A DNA stretch of 45,001 bases from Alkaliphilus transvaalensis ATCC 700919. GTDB lineage: Bacteria > Bacillota > Clostridia > Peptostreptococcales > Natronincolaceae. The position numbers were made by a program, and so were the translations under genes. How positions within the stretch are numbered: the stretch's first letter is position 1; the number at the start of each line of letters is the position of its first letter. Below, one piece after another: positions 9,191 through 18,766 of the stretch. The notes below the pieces were generated by a model that was given only the letters and a program-made list of their open reading frames with translations, was not told the origin of the DNA and ran no database searches. The stretch covers positions 1-45,001 of the forward strand of contig NZ_JHYF01000020.1 in assembly GCF_000621485.1 (NCBI RefSeq), given 5' to 3'.

Positions 9191-10072
9191 CTATCTACCG
9201 ATCATATTAAATATAGATTCTAGCAACCGCCTGAACATTTCTATAATACGGTCTAGAAGGGACTTTACTTCTTCATTTTGTTTGGCTATTTCCCCCAACT
9301 GCTGACCAATACCCTGAAGTTGTTGTCTAATCACATCAGTATTTAAGTTTAACCGACTAATTTGCTCCATTAACTTAGAAATATCTTCTATCTGTTGGGT
9401 ATTGAGATTAATGTCTAACCGCCCTGCAATTTCTATTACAATTCTCTTAATTTCTTCTGGGTTTTTTACTCCCTTTTCTATAATTTCTTCCTTAACCTCT
9501 TTAATCAGTTGAACTGCCCGTTCTTGTCCAATTTCTTCACCTAATTCTCCTGTTTTAACGATCTCTTCATTTGCTATTCTTTTACGATCTTCATTAATAG
9601 TCTCTCCCCGCATCTCTTCAAAGGCTTTTAATATCCCTGTTAGGGCTGCTGTACCGGAAACATTAAAGGGAGCAGCAGCAATAATTCGAGCATCGGTTAC
9701 CCCTGCTGTGGCCAGTGCATTTTGAAACATTTCTGCCGTTACCCAAGTAATATTATAGGTCTCCACATTAATCCCTTCTCCTCTACTAAGGTTTTCTACA
9801 TAGGCTGAAGAAATTGATCTTGTGCCAATTTGTGCCTCTGTCGCAATCCCCTTTAAGTAGTTCCGTTCTTCTTCATTGGTTACTACCAATACTTTTATAT
9901 TTCCTTCTGTTACCCCAAATAGATTGAGCATTTCTTCTCTTTGCTGTTGGTTTAGATCGTTTCCCAATGTAACAACTATATTTTCCTGTCCATAGGCTAA
10001 AGAATTAATGGATATAAGATATACAATTATGATGAATAGTAATTTATATTTATTTAGCTGTCTAGTCTTCAT
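9191..10072 (-). CDS. Exported DUF1002-family protein
   Basis: 293 residues with an N-terminal signal sequence (hydrophobic 10-26, then SLAYGQE). The body resembles the DUF1002/YpuA family of exported Firmicutes proteins: VTLGNDLNQQQREEMLNLFG near the mature N-terminus and the ITWVTAEMFQNALATAGVTDA segment. The last ~110 residues are rich in E, I, L and Q and should form a coiled coil. The ATG has GGAGG upstream. Function is unknown for the family. It interrupts the gltX-proS order. Confidence 0.8.
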   Translation of the reverse strand: MKTRQLNKYKLLFIIIVYLISINSLAYGQENIVVTLGNDLNQQQREEMLNLFGVTEGNIKVLVVTNEEERNYLKGIATEAQIGTRSISSAYVENLSRGEGINVETYNITWVTAEMFQNALATAGVTDARIIAAAPFNVSGTAALTGILKAFEEMRGETINEDRKRIANEEIVKTGELGEEIGQERAVQLIKEVKEEIIEKGVKNPEEIKRIVIEIAGRLDINLNTQQIEDISKLMEQISRLNLNTDVIRQQLQGIGQQLGEIAKQNEEVKSLLDRIIEMFRRLLESIFNMIGR

Positions 10073-10167
10073 TTATACTACCTCCATCCTATTTTTTCTA
10101 TTTTGCCACAAGAAAATGATGTTATACTTCTAGCTTTTTAATGTTTGAAAAAATAAAAAACACAACT

Positions 10168-10211
10168 AAAAAAGAATGGAAATATACTTTAGTTAGCATA
10201 TTTCCATTCTT
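10168..10211 (-). terminator. Strong hairpin with U tract in the proS/DUF1002 gap
   Basis: A 14-bp perfect stem (10172-10185 with 10198-10211) with a 12-nt loop is followed on the minus strand by TTTTTT. It lies about 320 bases after the proS stop and 95 bases before the DUF1002 start. Apart from this terminator I see no gene in 10073-10533. Confidence 0.75.
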
Positions 10212-10533
10212 AATTTATCTTTAATTATCGTATCTTAGTTATAATCTTAATGCCAGAATCCACTAATCTTTTTGAGAAATCTAGGGATCTAGATACCCTT
10301 AACTACTAATTTGAACAACAAAGTCTTCCTTCTGTAGATTCAAAAGGTTGAGTTTAAAAGAAGAAACTAAGCAACTTACACGATGTAACTATTTAAATTG
10401 CTTATCTGCTTATTTTCAACCTCATTACATAAAGTTCTTTTATATTAAAATAATAAGACAGGAACTTTCCTATTCTTTAGTATAAAGGCTTCCTACGATT
10501 AATATTCTACTGTGCTATTTACAACAATATTGA

Positions 10534-11976
10534 TTAATACGCCTTTGCAAAGTAGGCCATCTTAGATGCTGGCTTACCACAGAAGGGGCAAGTGTCTCCT
10601 AATTTTTCTTGTTCAAAAGGAATACATCTAACAGTTACGCCTGTTTCAGCTTTAATTTGGTCTTCGCATTCTCTTTCTTCACACCACATTGCTTTAACAA
10701 AACCAGGTCTGTTATCCATAACTTCCTTCAGCTCATCTAGACTCTTAACATAGTAGGTCTTCTCATCCCTCATTTGTTTTGCCTTTAGTAGCAGGTTATT
10801 TTGAATATCTTGTAGCCATTTCTCAACGGTTTCACTTAAGTTTTCCATTGAAACCGCTTCCTTCTCTAGGGTATCTCTTCTAAATAACATAACTTGGTTG
10901 TTTTCAATATCCTTTGGACCCATTTCAATTCTCAATGGTACACCCTTCATTTCCCATTCGTTAAACTTCCAACCTGGCGAATAGTTTTCACGGTCATCTA
11001 ACTCTACCCTTAAGTTCTTTCTAAGCTCTGAATAAAGTTCTGTAGTTTTTTCTATTACGCCACCCTTATGACTGGCAATTGGTACAATTACAACCTGTGT
11101 TGGCGCAACCTTTGGAGGTAAAACTAGACCACGATTATCACCATGAACCATGATAATACCACCTATTAGTCTCGTCGATACTCCCCAAGAAGTATGATAT
11201 GGATGCTTTAGCTCTCCGTCTCTATCTAAGTAAGTAATATCAAAGGCAGTTGTAAAATGTTGAGCTAAGTTATGGGATGTTCCTGCTTGAAGGGCTTTAC
11301 CATCATGCATTAGCGCCTCCATGGTGTAGGTTGCATGGGCTCCCGCAAACTTTTCCTTTTCTGATTTTTGTCCAATTACTACTGGAATAGCCAATGCTTC
11401 TTCTGCCATTTCTCTGTAGATTTCTAACATTTGTAGCGTTTCTTCTTGAGATTCCTCATAAGTTTCATGTAAAGTATGTCCTTCTTGCCATAAAAACTCT
11501 GATGTTCTTAAGAAAGGTCTAGTACTCTTTTCCCAACGAACTACACTACACCATTGATTATATAGGAATGGTAGGTCTCGATAAGACTTTAACCATTTTG
11601 AGTACATTTCACAAATAATTGTTTCTGAAGTGGGTCTAACACATAGTCTTTCTGCTAATTCATCTTGACCTCCGTGGGTTACCCAAGCTACTTCTGGCGC
11701 AAATCCTTCAACGTGTTCTGCTTCCTTTTTTAATAAACTCTCTGGAATTAATAAAGGGAAATAGCAGTTTTTGTGCCCTGTTTCTTTAAATCTTCTGTCT
11801 AAATGCTGCTGAATATTTTCCCAGACGGCATATCCATAGGGTTTTATTACCATAAACCCCTTTACAGGTGAATAATCCACCATATCTGTTTTAAGAATTA
11901 CGTCAGTATACCATTGGGCAAAATCTACTTCCATTTGAGTAATTTCACTTACAAATTGTTTATCTTTTTTTCCCAT
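10534..11976 (-). CDS. proS: Prolyl-tRNA synthetase, eukaryote/archaeal-type
   Basis: 480 residues, the short ProRS type without the bacterial editing insert. The class II motif 2 region [17 protein letters not shown] is present. The C-terminal zinc-type domain has its cysteines ([29 protein letters not shown]) and ends in the conserved AY. The ATG at 11976 has AAAGGAG eight bases before it; an in-frame TTG six codons upstream lies inside that site. Expression is under the Pro T-box upstream. Confidence 0.95.
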   Translation of the reverse strand: MGKKDKQFVSEITQMEVDFAQWYTDVILKTDMVDYSPVKGFMVIKPYGYAVWENIQQHLDRRFKETGHKNCYFPLLIPESLLKKEAEHVEGFAPEVAWVTHGGQDELAERLCVRPTSETIICEMYSKWLKSYRDLPFLYNQWCSVVRWEKSTRPFLRTSEFLWQEGHTLHETYEESQEETLQMLEIYREMAEEALAIPVVIGQKSEKEKFAGAHATYTMEALMHDGKALQAGTSHNLAQHFTTAFDITYLDRDGELKHPYHTSWGVSTRLIGGIIMVHGDNRGLVLPPKVAPTQVVIVPIASHKGGVIEKTTELYSELRKNLRVELDDRENYSPGWKFNEWEMKGVPLRIEMGPKDIENNQVMLFRRDTLEKEAVSMENLSETVEKWLQDIQNNLLLKAKQMRDEKTYYVKSLDELKEVMDNRPGFVKAMWCEERECEDQIKAETGVTVRCIPFEQEKLGDTCPFCGKPASKMAYFAKAY

Positions 11977-12201
11977 ACTACATTCTCCTTTCAATCTATG
12001 CCTTTTACTTTATCATTTGAGGAAATTAAATAACTTTGCGGTCAAACTGTTATTTACTTAACTGAGAAGTTCTTATTGACGTTATTACTAGTAAATTCAA
12101 TTAGCATTCATTCAATTTCCTAATCTATAAAAATCATAGGTGTCTATTATGTTCTTTTAACTTATGAAACTACTTAGCCTATGTTTTTAGAAATAAAAAA
12201 T

Positions 12202-12440
12202 AAAAAATCCCGCCTCTAAAAACTTAGAGACGAGATATTAGTTCCCGCGGTACCACTCTACTTAATCCATACAATAGATTCACTTAAGGACATAACGGTG
12301 TCCACCGACAATGATCTTCCTTCGATCAGTAGCTCAAGGACGGGTTCAAAAAACTAGCTTAAAAATCTTCCAGCCAAGGATTTTCTCTCTAAAAAGCATC
12401 ACTTTTTTACTATTTCCTATCTTCGCCTTTTAATATTCTT
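12202..12440 (-). ncRNA. T-box leader with Pro (CCC) specifier
   Basis: The T-box sequence AGAGTGGTACCGCGGG is at 12259-12244 on the minus strand. The terminator stem is 12207-12219 with 12224-12236, followed by TTTTTTATTTTTT. The specifier region TTGAACCCGTCCTTGAGC has the same GAA...GAGC spacing as the Cys T-box and places CCC at 12344-12342, a proline codon. The leader starts about 465 bases before proS. The part between the terminator and the ATG (11977-12200) shows nothing further. Confidence 0.93.
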
Positions 12441-12447
12441 TTTTAAT

Positions 12448-12476
12448 AGCATATCTAAAAGTCTTGAAAATGTCAA
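12448..12476 (-). promoter_or_regulatory. Promoter of the proS T-box transcript
   Basis: TTGACA (12476-12471), 17 bases, TATGCT (12453-12448) on the minus strand, immediately before the T-box stem I. Confidence 0.65.
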
Positions 12477-12639
12477 CTTTTATTAATCGATAATAATTAA
12501 AATAACTATAACGATATTTAGAGAACTACATATTTAATCTTAGATCTATGTTATGCAAAAATCCTATATAAATTCATGTTTTACTATTATACAATTTTCT
12601 TAATATCTGATTTATTGTATTTTTATTTGTTTTACTTAT

Positions 12640-12684
12640 ATCTATTTTACTTTTATCTATTTTACTTTTATCTGTTTTACTTTA
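12640..12684. repeat. Three tandem copies of a 15-bp AT-rich unit
   Basis: ATCTATTTTACTTTT is repeated at 12640-12654 and 12655-12669, with a two-mismatch copy at 12670-12684. It lies in the non-coding stretch between natB and proS. No reading frame uses it. Confidence 0.7.
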
Positions 12685-12718
12685 ATTACTTTACTTAAAA
12701 GTAGCTAAAATTTAAATG

Positions 12719-12898
12719 AGGAAATTGCATAATACATAAATCTGAATTTATATTCGTTTTATGCAAAGGTGAAAGCTGAGTCGTGCATTGTGAAATGAGT
12801 AATTTCCTTGATAAAATAATCTATTACTCATTGAACACTAAACAGCGAAGTTTTCATTTTGCATTCATATAAATTTAATATTAATTATGCAATTTCCT
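12719..12898. mobile_element. 180-bp palindromic MITE-like element, copy 1
   Basis: The ends are 14-bp perfect inverted repeats: AGGAAATTGCATAA (12719-12732) and TTATGCAATTTCCT (12885-12898). AAATG flanks it on both sides (12714-12718 and 12899-12903), like a 5-bp target duplication. The arms continue as an imperfect palindrome, closed by AATGAGTAA/TTACTCATT near the middle, so one strand can fold into a long hairpin. It has no coding capacity. It lies 54 bases past the natB stop, and a related copy lies on the other side of natAB. Confidence 0.65.
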
Positions 12899-12952
12899 AA
12901 ATGAGATTTATTCAATGGTTCTAAACTTGGCTACTTAAAGTATAGTATATCC

Positions 12953-14149
12953 TTAAGATCTAAAAATAACCGATTCTTTGCTGAACATATATTTTGTGAA
13001 GGCTAAAGATAACACCACCAACAATAGGGACATGGAGAAAGTAATTAGTATATGTAGGGGATTAATAATATCAACTAGTACCTCCTTCATTAAAAGTACT
13101 GCGTTAAGTAGCGGTATAAAAAACAACCTAGTAGATAAACTTCTTAAATCCATAAACATCGTTAAGTAGGCAGGTACCATTAAAACAATAGTAATTGGAC
13201 TTAAATAGGTTCCAGCTTCTTTGTATGATTTAGCAAACATACTGATCGTCAACATTACCCCACTTAACATCATTGCCATTAGAAGAGATATTCCCACCAA
13301 TATTAGAATAGAGAGGGGGGAAATTCTCAAACCCATTGGCACCATATCAGGTGTAATTTTTGAAGCTGCAACTAGCCCAGCTATAGAAGTAATTACCCCC
13401 ACAACAGAAGCTAATAAAATTGTAAGGTACTTACCTATTAAAATTGACATTCTATCGGCTCCCGTTGACAAAAGGGGCTCTAAAGACAACCTTTCCTTCT
13501 CACCTGCACCAAGGTCAATCGCTGCTGGCATCCCACCTACAACTGGATAGAGCATTAATAGGAAGGGCAATAAAAAGGTTATAATCATCAGTGTGTCTCC
13601 ACCACCTTTAGATTCTTGACCTTCTGGCACATAGGCCTGTCTCGTCACCCAAGTAGGTTGTAAAATTTCTGGCCTAATACCCAATTCTGCTAATCTAGCT
13701 ACCATAATTTCTTCACTATAGGCCCTTACTGCCATTTCCACCATTGACGAAGCCATAGCAGATTCTGTACTAATTTCATCATACATCAAGGTAACTTCTG
13801 CTGGGATTTGATTATTAATTTTTTCTTCAAAGTCTTGATCTAAAACTAATATAGCCTTAACTTCACCCTGTTCTAAAGACATGTAGGGGTCAGACGGGTT
13901 TAGGACAATAATCCCTTCGGTAGTATTGATATAATCAATTATATCTGCATCTTGACCATTACTTACAATAGCAATGGGTATATCCATTTGCAAATTGTTT
14001 TCCATCTTTGCTCTACCCATTCCCATTAGATAGAACATTAATGGAAAAATTAAAACAGGGATCAAAACTCCCGCAAGCCAAGTCCGCTTATCCCTCAAAA
14101 TGTCCCTTAACTCTTTTTTGAATACAATAGATATATGCTTATAGTTCAT
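12953..14149 (-). CDS. natB: ABC-2 type permease, NatB-like
   Basis: 398 residues. One membrane helix near 25-43 follows the conserved KKELRDILRDKRTW start. An extracytoplasmic domain of about 140 residues comes next, then five or six helices in the C-terminal half. This is the architecture of NatB, the membrane part of the Bacillus NatAB sodium exporter, but the substrate cannot be read from the sequence. The gene overlaps natA by 11 bases. I chose the ATG at 14149 with TAGGTG six bases before it; a GTG three codons earlier (14158) is possible. Confidence 0.85.
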   Translation of the reverse strand: MNYKHISIVFKKELRDILRDKRTWLAGVLIPVLIFPLMFYLMGMGRAKMENNLQMDIPIAIVSNGQDADIIDYINTTEGIIVLNPSDPYMSLEQGEVKAILVLDQDFEEKINNQIPAEVTLMYDEISTESAMASSMVEMAVRAYSEEIMVARLAELGIRPEILQPTWVTRQAYVPEGQESKGGGDTLMIITFLLPFLLMLYPVVGGMPAAIDLGAGEKERLSLEPLLSTGADRMSILIGKYLTILLASVVGVITSIAGLVAASKITPDMVPMGLRISPLSILILVGISLLMAMMLSGVMLTISMFAKSYKEAGTYLSPITIVLMVPAYLTMFMDLRSLSTRLFFIPLLNAVLLMKEVLVDIINPLHILITFSMSLLLVVLSLAFTKYMFSKESVIFRS

Positions 14150-14867
14150 TTTGCTCACCTACCAATTCTAAGAATAAATCTTCCATACCTTTATCATACT
14201 TTTCTTTAAGCTCTTGTAAGTAGCCTGTCTCCACTATTTTTCCTTTATTGATAATAGCAACTCGATCACATAACTTCTCTACCTCCGACATGGTGTGGCT
14301 AGAGAATATTACCGTCTTGCCTTCTTCTTTACAAGTTTCAATAAACTGTTGTATAATCCTTGCTCCCCCCACGTCTAGACCCGAAGTAGGTTCATCAAAA
14401 AGCATAATATCAGGGTTATGAATTATTGATCTTGCAATGGCAACTTTTTGCTTCATCCCCTTTGAAAACTTCCCTGCTCTACGATCAATATACTCCTCCA
14501 TATTAAGTACCTTCACTAAGTAGTCAATTCTGTCTTTTATCTCACTGGGGCTCATATCATTTAATTCCCCATAATAGGCAATATTCTCTCTTGCTGTTAA
14601 TCGATCATAAATACCACTTTCACCACCAAATAAAATCCCTATATTTTTACGAATTTCTTGGGGGGACTCATTGACATTTTTACCGTCTAAAATTACTGTA
14701 CCTCCATCTGGCTTTAGCATAGTTGCTAAAATCCTAAGGGTGGTTGTTTTCCCTGCGCCATTTTCACCTAATAGTCCTAAGACCTCCCCCTTTGCCACAT
14801 GTAGGTCAATACCCTTTAGAGCCTCAATATCTTTAAATGATTTTTTCAATCCTTTAACCTCAATCAT
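14139..14867 (-). CDS. natA: ABC transporter ATP-binding protein, NatA-like
   Basis: 242 residues. Walker A is GENGAGKT (34-41), the ABC signature is FSKGMKQKVAIA, Walker B is IMLFDEPTSGLD and the switch histidine is in FSSHTMSEVE. It powers the NatB-like permease encoded right after it. AGGAGGGAG precedes the ATG. The pair interrupts the usual ispF-proS neighbourhood and is flanked by two related inverted-repeat elements (12719-12898 and 14898-15066). Confidence 0.9.
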   Translation of the reverse strand: MIEVKGLKKSFKDIEALKGIDLHVAKGEVLGLLGENGAGKTTTLRILATMLKPDGGTVILDGKNVNESPQEIRKNIGILFGGESGIYDRLTARENIAYYGELNDMSPSEIKDRIDYLVKVLNMEEYIDRRAGKFSKGMKQKVAIARSIIHNPDIMLFDEPTSGLDVGGARIIQQFIETCKEEGKTVIFSSHTMSEVEKLCDRVAIINKGKIVETGYLQELKEKYDKGMEDLFLELVGEQNEL

Positions 14868-14897
14868 ACCTTCATCTCTCCCTCCTAGTTTATAATG

Positions 14898-15066
14898 TAA
14901 GAAAATTGCATAATACCTTCACAATGGATTGATATTGATTTTGTTGCATAAATCACAGGAAAGTTTCTTTATTAAATCCCTCATTAAGCACTAAAAAGGG
15001 ATTTTTCATTTTTGTATTTAATATAAATCGAAAGTCTGAATCTAGAATTTTTATGCAATTTACTTA
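14898..15066. mobile_element. 169-bp MITE-like element, copy 2
   Basis: AAATTGCATAA at 14903-14913 is exactly inverted at 15051-15061, and the match extends outward to 14898 and 15066 with one mismatch. The segment CTCATTAAGCACTAAAAAGG and what follows aligns in the same orientation with CTCATTGAACACTAAACAGC of copy 1. An inner stem AAATCCC/GGGATTT (14974-15004) could act as terminator for ispF. It ends three bases before the ispF stop codon and 31 bases from the natA start. No clear target duplication. Confidence 0.6.
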
Positions 15067-15069
15067 TAT

Positions 15070-15543
15070 TTATTTTATGATACTAACAATTGCTTCAGCA
15101 GCAATTCCTTTCCCTTTACCTGTAAAGCCCAATCCTTCTGTAGTTGTAGCCTTTACATTTACATCTTCAACTGCTACCTTCATTGCCTCGGCAATATTTT
15201 CCCTCATCTGTTCTATATAGGGGGCCATTTTAGGCTTCTCTGCTATAATGGTGGCATCTAAATTATTAATTCTATAACCCTTATCTTCCAACATCGCTAC
15301 TACTACCTCTAATAGTTTTAAGCTATCCACATCTTTATATTTTTCATCTGTATCTGGAAAATGTTTTCCAATATCCCCTAAGGCAGCTGCCCCCAATAAT
15401 GCATCCTTTATGGCATGGAGCAATACATCGGCATCTGAGTGTCCCAGTAACCCCTTATCGTAGGGGATTTCCACACCTCCTAATATTAGTTTTCTTCCCT
15501 CCACTAAACGGTGAACATCATAACCCATCCCTACTCTAAACAT
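15070..15543 (-). CDS. ispF: 2-C-methyl-D-erythritol 2,4-cyclodiphosphate synthase
   Basis: 157 residues, full length. It carries out the fifth step of the MEP isoprenoid pathway. Metal ligands are in GYDVHRL (D8, H10) and the H42 region [29 protein letters not shown] and the C-terminal [18 protein letters not shown] are conserved. The ATG at 15543 overlaps the end of ispD by 13 bases, as expected for consecutive pathway genes. Confidence 0.96.
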   Translation of the reverse strand: MFRVGMGYDVHRLVEGRKLILGGVEIPYDKGLLGHSDADVLLHAIKDALLGAAALGDIGKHFPDTDEKYKDVDSLKLLEVVVAMLEDKGYRINNLDATIIAEKPKMAPYIEQMRENIAEAMKVAVEDVNVKATTTEGLGFTGKGKGIAAEAIVSIIK

Positions 15544-16247
15544 TCCTTTTCCTCCCGTTTCTTTAGAATCGCCTCTGCCATTAACAAATCATCTGGTGTT
15601 GTTAGTTTAATATTTTCATAACTTCCCATAATTACCTTTACTGGATGACCAGCTTTTTCTAATAGGGAGGCATCATCAGTAATGCTTTCATCGCAATTTA
15701 TCTCTTCATAAGCCCTTCTAACAAGGCTATACTTAAAGGTCTGGGGTGTTTGGATGGCCCATAGGTTTTCCCTTTGGGGAGTCTCCATAACCTGCGATTG
15801 TTGATTAATCAACTTAATGGTATCCTTCACAGGTACTCCAACAATTACTGCTCCCTCCACCTTTGCTTCTTTAATTGTATTTATAATGATCTCTTGAGAG
15901 ATGAAGGGCCTTGCCCCATCATGAATCACCACAACATTGCAGTCATCCTGAGCCTCCACGATCCCCTTGTAGACGGAATCAAAACGTTCTTTGCCCCCCT
16001 CAATTACTGAAACGATCTTATTAAGTTCATATTTCTGTTGTATGTTCTCTTTACAATATTCAACTTCTCCTTGTGCCACTACCACGATAATCTCATCTAT
16101 GTCAGGACAGTCTTGAAACACCTCCAGGGTATAGGCTAATACTGGCTTATCTCTTAATAAAATGTACTGTTTGTTGCCTTCGGCCCCCATCCTTTTCCCT
16201 TTACCCGCAGCAACTATAATTGCCTTGTTTTTACCTATTTTATTCAT
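15531..16247 (-). CDS. ispD: 2-C-methyl-D-erythritol 4-phosphate cytidylyltransferase
   Basis: 238 residues. It joins CTP and MEP in the MEP pathway, the third step. The nucleotide-binding loop [13 protein letters not shown] is at 9-21, with [12 protein letters not shown] near 110 and [12 protein letters not shown] further on. AAGAGGTGA precedes the ATG. It is coupled to ispF by overlap. The promoter is at 16301-16329. Confidence 0.95.
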   Translation of the reverse strand: MNKIGKNKAIIVAAGKGKRMGAEGNKQYILLRDKPVLAYTLEVFQDCPDIDEIIVVVAQGEVEYCKENIQQKYELNKIVSVIEGGKERFDSVYKGIVEAQDDCNVVVIHDGARPFISQEIIINTIKEAKVEGAVIVGVPVKDTIKLINQQSQVMETPQRENLWAIQTPQTFKYSLVRRAYEEINCDESITDDASLLEKAGHPVKVIMGSYENIKLTTPDDLLMAEAILKKREEKECLE

Positions 16248-16300
16248 ACATTCACCTCTTATTTGGACACTTAGCTTAACTTGTATATTCTATCTTTTCA

Positions 16301-16329
16301 ATTATATTAGCTAATACCATTTTTTACAA
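16301..16329 (-). promoter_or_regulatory. Promoter of ispD-ispF
   Basis: TTGTAA (16329-16324), 17 bases, TATAAT (16306-16301) on the minus strand, about 55 bases before ispD. Confidence 0.6.
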
Positions 16330-16405
16330 GTGCTTATTTTATCTATAAAAAATCCAATTATTAAGCAAAGCCTTCATTAAAGATATTAATCTTACTATAG
16401 AATTG

Positions 16406-16445
16406 AATAAGGGGTAGGTATTTTATCAAATACTTACCCCTTATT
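16406..16445 (-). terminator. Hairpin after the copper amine oxidase-like gene
   Basis: AATAAGGGGTA pairs with TACCCCTTATT around a short loop. The U tract is weak on both strands. It lies 20 bases after the stop at 16466. Confidence 0.6.
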
Positions 16446-16465
16446 ATAAGACCTTAATTACTATT

Positions 16466-17290
16466 CTATTTTTCTTTCCAAAAGAAAATTATATCGCCGA
16501 CATTATTTTGATATAGGGTATAAACTACGCCATTACATTCAATATCGTAACTGCGCTTCCTCTCAGTAAATTTATCAAATAAGCCTTGATGGGTAGAGGG
16601 AAATCCCTTTGTAACAGCTATAGCTGCCGCAACTTCCAACTGGTCTAGGTCTGGATCACCTCCTATAAAGATGTAATGTTCCTTTTCTCCCCTTAGACTG
16701 TAATACATATCATAAAATGTTCTACCATCCTTATAAAAATATTCTATTTCATTTTCTATCTTTACTGTATAACCCTTTTGTTGTAATACTTCCTCTAAAG
16801 CTATTTTGGGGGCGTCAGATTCAAAAGGTTTGCATTTGGAAGGAGGCGATGTAATATGTGCCACCTTATTTTGATTGTCCCAATGAACCTTAGCATCTGT
16901 CGCTTCTGCAATAAATCTTAGGGGTACCATTGTTCTGCCATTAACAATTTGTGCTGGAACATCTAAAGTTACTTCCGTATCATAGGAAAAGTTTGATGCA
17001 ATAGAAGAAACTATAGCTTTATTACTTCCTATTGTTAATTCTATCCTTACATCATTTTTTTCTCCCACAACTTTTCTATGTTGTGGGTCCCATGTTACAT
17101 TTAAGTCTAAGCCCTCGAAGACTGGTCGAAATTCGACTACTGTCCGATTATTAATAATTTGTGGTCTAGCTGACTCCACCAGTTGTTGATCTATTAATAC
17201 CAGAGGAGTTGAGGCAAATGCATTCGTACTGTTGGTTGATACCAAGAGTAATAAAACTAATGATGTATTTACTAATAACTTTTTCATCAT
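16466..17290 (-). CDS. Exported protein with copper amine oxidase-like N-terminal domain
   Basis: 274 residues. A signal peptide (hydrophobic 7-20, then NAFAS) precedes a copper amine oxidase N-terminal-like domain at about 30-150. Its two half-repeats are readable: INNRTVVEFRPVFEGLDLNVTW and IVNGRTMVPLRFIAEATDAKVHW. This domain is common in surface proteins of clostridia and has no oxidase activity by itself. The last ~125 residues are unknown. The gene starts ATG ATG with AGGGGG upstream. It is not part of the conserved ispD-yacL neighbourhood and has its own promoter and terminator. Confidence 0.8.
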   Translation of the reverse strand: MMKKLLVNTSLVLLLLVSTNSTNAFASTPLVLIDQQLVESARPQIINNRTVVEFRPVFEGLDLNVTWDPQHRKVVGEKNDVRIELTIGSNKAIVSSIASNFSYDTEVTLDVPAQIVNGRTMVPLRFIAEATDAKVHWDNQNKVAHITSPPSKCKPFESDAPKIALEEVLQQKGYTVKIENEIEYFYKDGRTFYDMYYSLRGEKEHYIFIGGDPDLDQLEVAAAIAVTKGFPSTHQGLFDKFTERKRSYDIECNGVVYTLYQNNVGDIIFFWKEK

Positions 17291-17353
17291 AAATACCCCC
17301 TATTATTTGCATTATGTAATTTTGGGCCAACGCTTAAAAATATCTTCTTAATC

Positions 17354-17382
17354 AGTATAATCGTTTTTAATATTATCTTCAA
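17354..17382 (-). promoter_or_regulatory. Promoter of the copper amine oxidase-like gene
   Basis: TTGAAG (17382-17377), 17 bases, TATACT (17359-17354) on the minus strand, about 65 bases before the start. Confidence 0.6.
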
Positions 17383-17500
17383 TATAAGTAATTAAAGTGT
17401 AATTTAACCAATAAATTACATAAATTCCATTAAGATTGACGCTATTATATTATTTGGAATCAAGTTAAATTTCTAAAAGACTAACTTCCCCAATATGGAA

Positions 17501-17535
17501 AAGAACCCTCTTAATGTGACTCTAAGAGGGTTCTT
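17501..17535 (-). terminator. Terminator of yacL
   Basis: A 13-bp perfect stem (17501-17513 with 17523-17535, arm AAGAACCCTCTTA) is followed by TTTTCC on the minus strand, six bases after the yacL stop. Confidence 0.85.
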
Positions 17536-17540
17536 CTTAT

Positions 17541-18647
17541 CTAAGCTGATTTATCTACCATCGATTTAGGTTTTGCAAAAATCATTCTACCGGCAGCAGT
17601 CTGTAGAACACTGGTTACTAAGACGTCTATATTCTTTCCAATAAACTTTTTACCTGAATCAACAACAATCATTGTGCCATCATCTAAATAAGCCAAGCCT
17701 TGACCAGATTCCTTTCCATCTTTAACTACCTGTACCAGCATCTCTTCTCCTGGAAGAACAATTGGTTTTACAGCATTGGCCAGTTCATTAATATTAAGGA
17801 CAGGAACTCCTTGGAATTCTGCAACTTTATTTAAGTTATAATCATTAGTAAGAACTTTTCCTTCTAAAAGTTGAGCTAGCTTTAAAAGTTTCGTATCTAC
17901 TTCAGAAAGATCATCAAAGTCTTTACTATGGATCTTTACTTCTATGTCTAACTCCTTTTGGATTTTATTAAGGATGTCCAACCCTCTTCTTCCACGATTT
18001 CTTTTTAGAGCATCAGAAGAGTCGGCAATATGTCTCAATTCTTCTAAAACAAACTCTGGAATAATGAGGGGCCCTTCAACAAAACCTGTCTTGCAAATAT
18101 CTGCAATTCTACCGTCAATTATAACACTTGTATCTAATATTTTGGGAGATACTTTTGTTTCCTTTTTCCCACTTTTATCTTTAGACCAATTTTTCTTAAA
18201 GATAGATTGTAATCCTACAATTTCATCTGTCTTTCTAGTTGCAATCTTGACACCAAGATATGCCATAAAAAGATGTAATCCCAACTGAATGATTATTCCA
18301 ACTACAGGAATAGGTAAATCATTAAATGCTTGACTTATTATATAGGCAATAACTAAACCAACAATTAAACCTATAGAACCTAACACAATATTAATGATGG
18401 GGACATTCGCTAACTCTTTCTCAATCCAATTGGCTAACTCTTTTCCTTGTTTAATAATCCATGGTGCAATAATAAAAAGTATCCCTCCACTTAACAAAGC
18501 AGAAATTATAATTCCAGTAATATAAGTGACTAAATTATTTTGTAATCCCCATTCTAACCCTAATCCATTTATGATTGAGAGAAACAAGGCTACTCCAAGT
18601 AAAGACCCTAAAACTGCTAAACTAATTCTTATTATTCTATAGATCAT
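17541..18647 (-). CDS. yacL: Membrane protein with PIN and TRAM domains (YacL family)
   Basis: 368 residues. Four membrane helices (about 5-27, 40-64, 83-107, 112-135) are followed by a PIN-like domain from about 170 ([43 protein letters not shown]). A C-terminal TRAM domain ([18 protein letters not shown]) completes it. PIN domains are usually metal-dependent RNases and TRAM domains bind RNA, so a membrane-tethered RNA-acting role is likely but unproven. The ATG has ATAGGAGG upstream. The order carD-yacL-ispD is conserved in Firmicutes. Confidence 0.9.
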   Translation of the reverse strand: MIYRIIRISLAVLGSLLGVALFLSIINGLGLEWGLQNNLVTYITGIIISALLSGGILFIIAPWIIKQGKELANWIEKELANVPIINIVLGSIGLIVGLVIAYIISQAFNDLPIPVVGIIIQLGLHLFMAYLGVKIATRKTDEIVGLQSIFKKNWSKDKSGKKETKVSPKILDTSVIIDGRIADICKTGFVEGPLIIPEFVLEELRHIADSSDALKRNRGRRGLDILNKIQKELDIEVKIHSKDFDDLSEVDTKLLKLAQLLEGKVLTNDYNLNKVAEFQGVPVLNINELANAVKPIVLPGEEMLVQVVKDGKESGQGLAYLDDGTMIVVDSGKKFIGKNIDVLVTSVLQTAAGRMIFAKPKSMVDKSA

Positions 18648-18766
18648 TGAACCACCTCCTATCCATCATTATTACCACATTTTCTCTTTTAAAATCACTT
18701 CATCATCTTTTTTTATAAGATATTTAATTTTATTCTATTTTTTTTTGAAAAACAAATAATACTACT

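Noticed and set aside
10212-10533. Hidden RNA gene between proS and the terminator at 10168-10211
   Set aside because: No promoter, conserved motif or convincing structure beyond the terminator itself; more likely a long 3' untranslated region.
12640-12684. CRISPR-like array
   Set aside because: The 15-bp units are directly adjacent with no spacers and are simple AT-rich repeats.
14898-15066. Full insertion sequence next to natA
   Set aside because: Only 169 bp with no transposase frame; at most a non-autonomous element.
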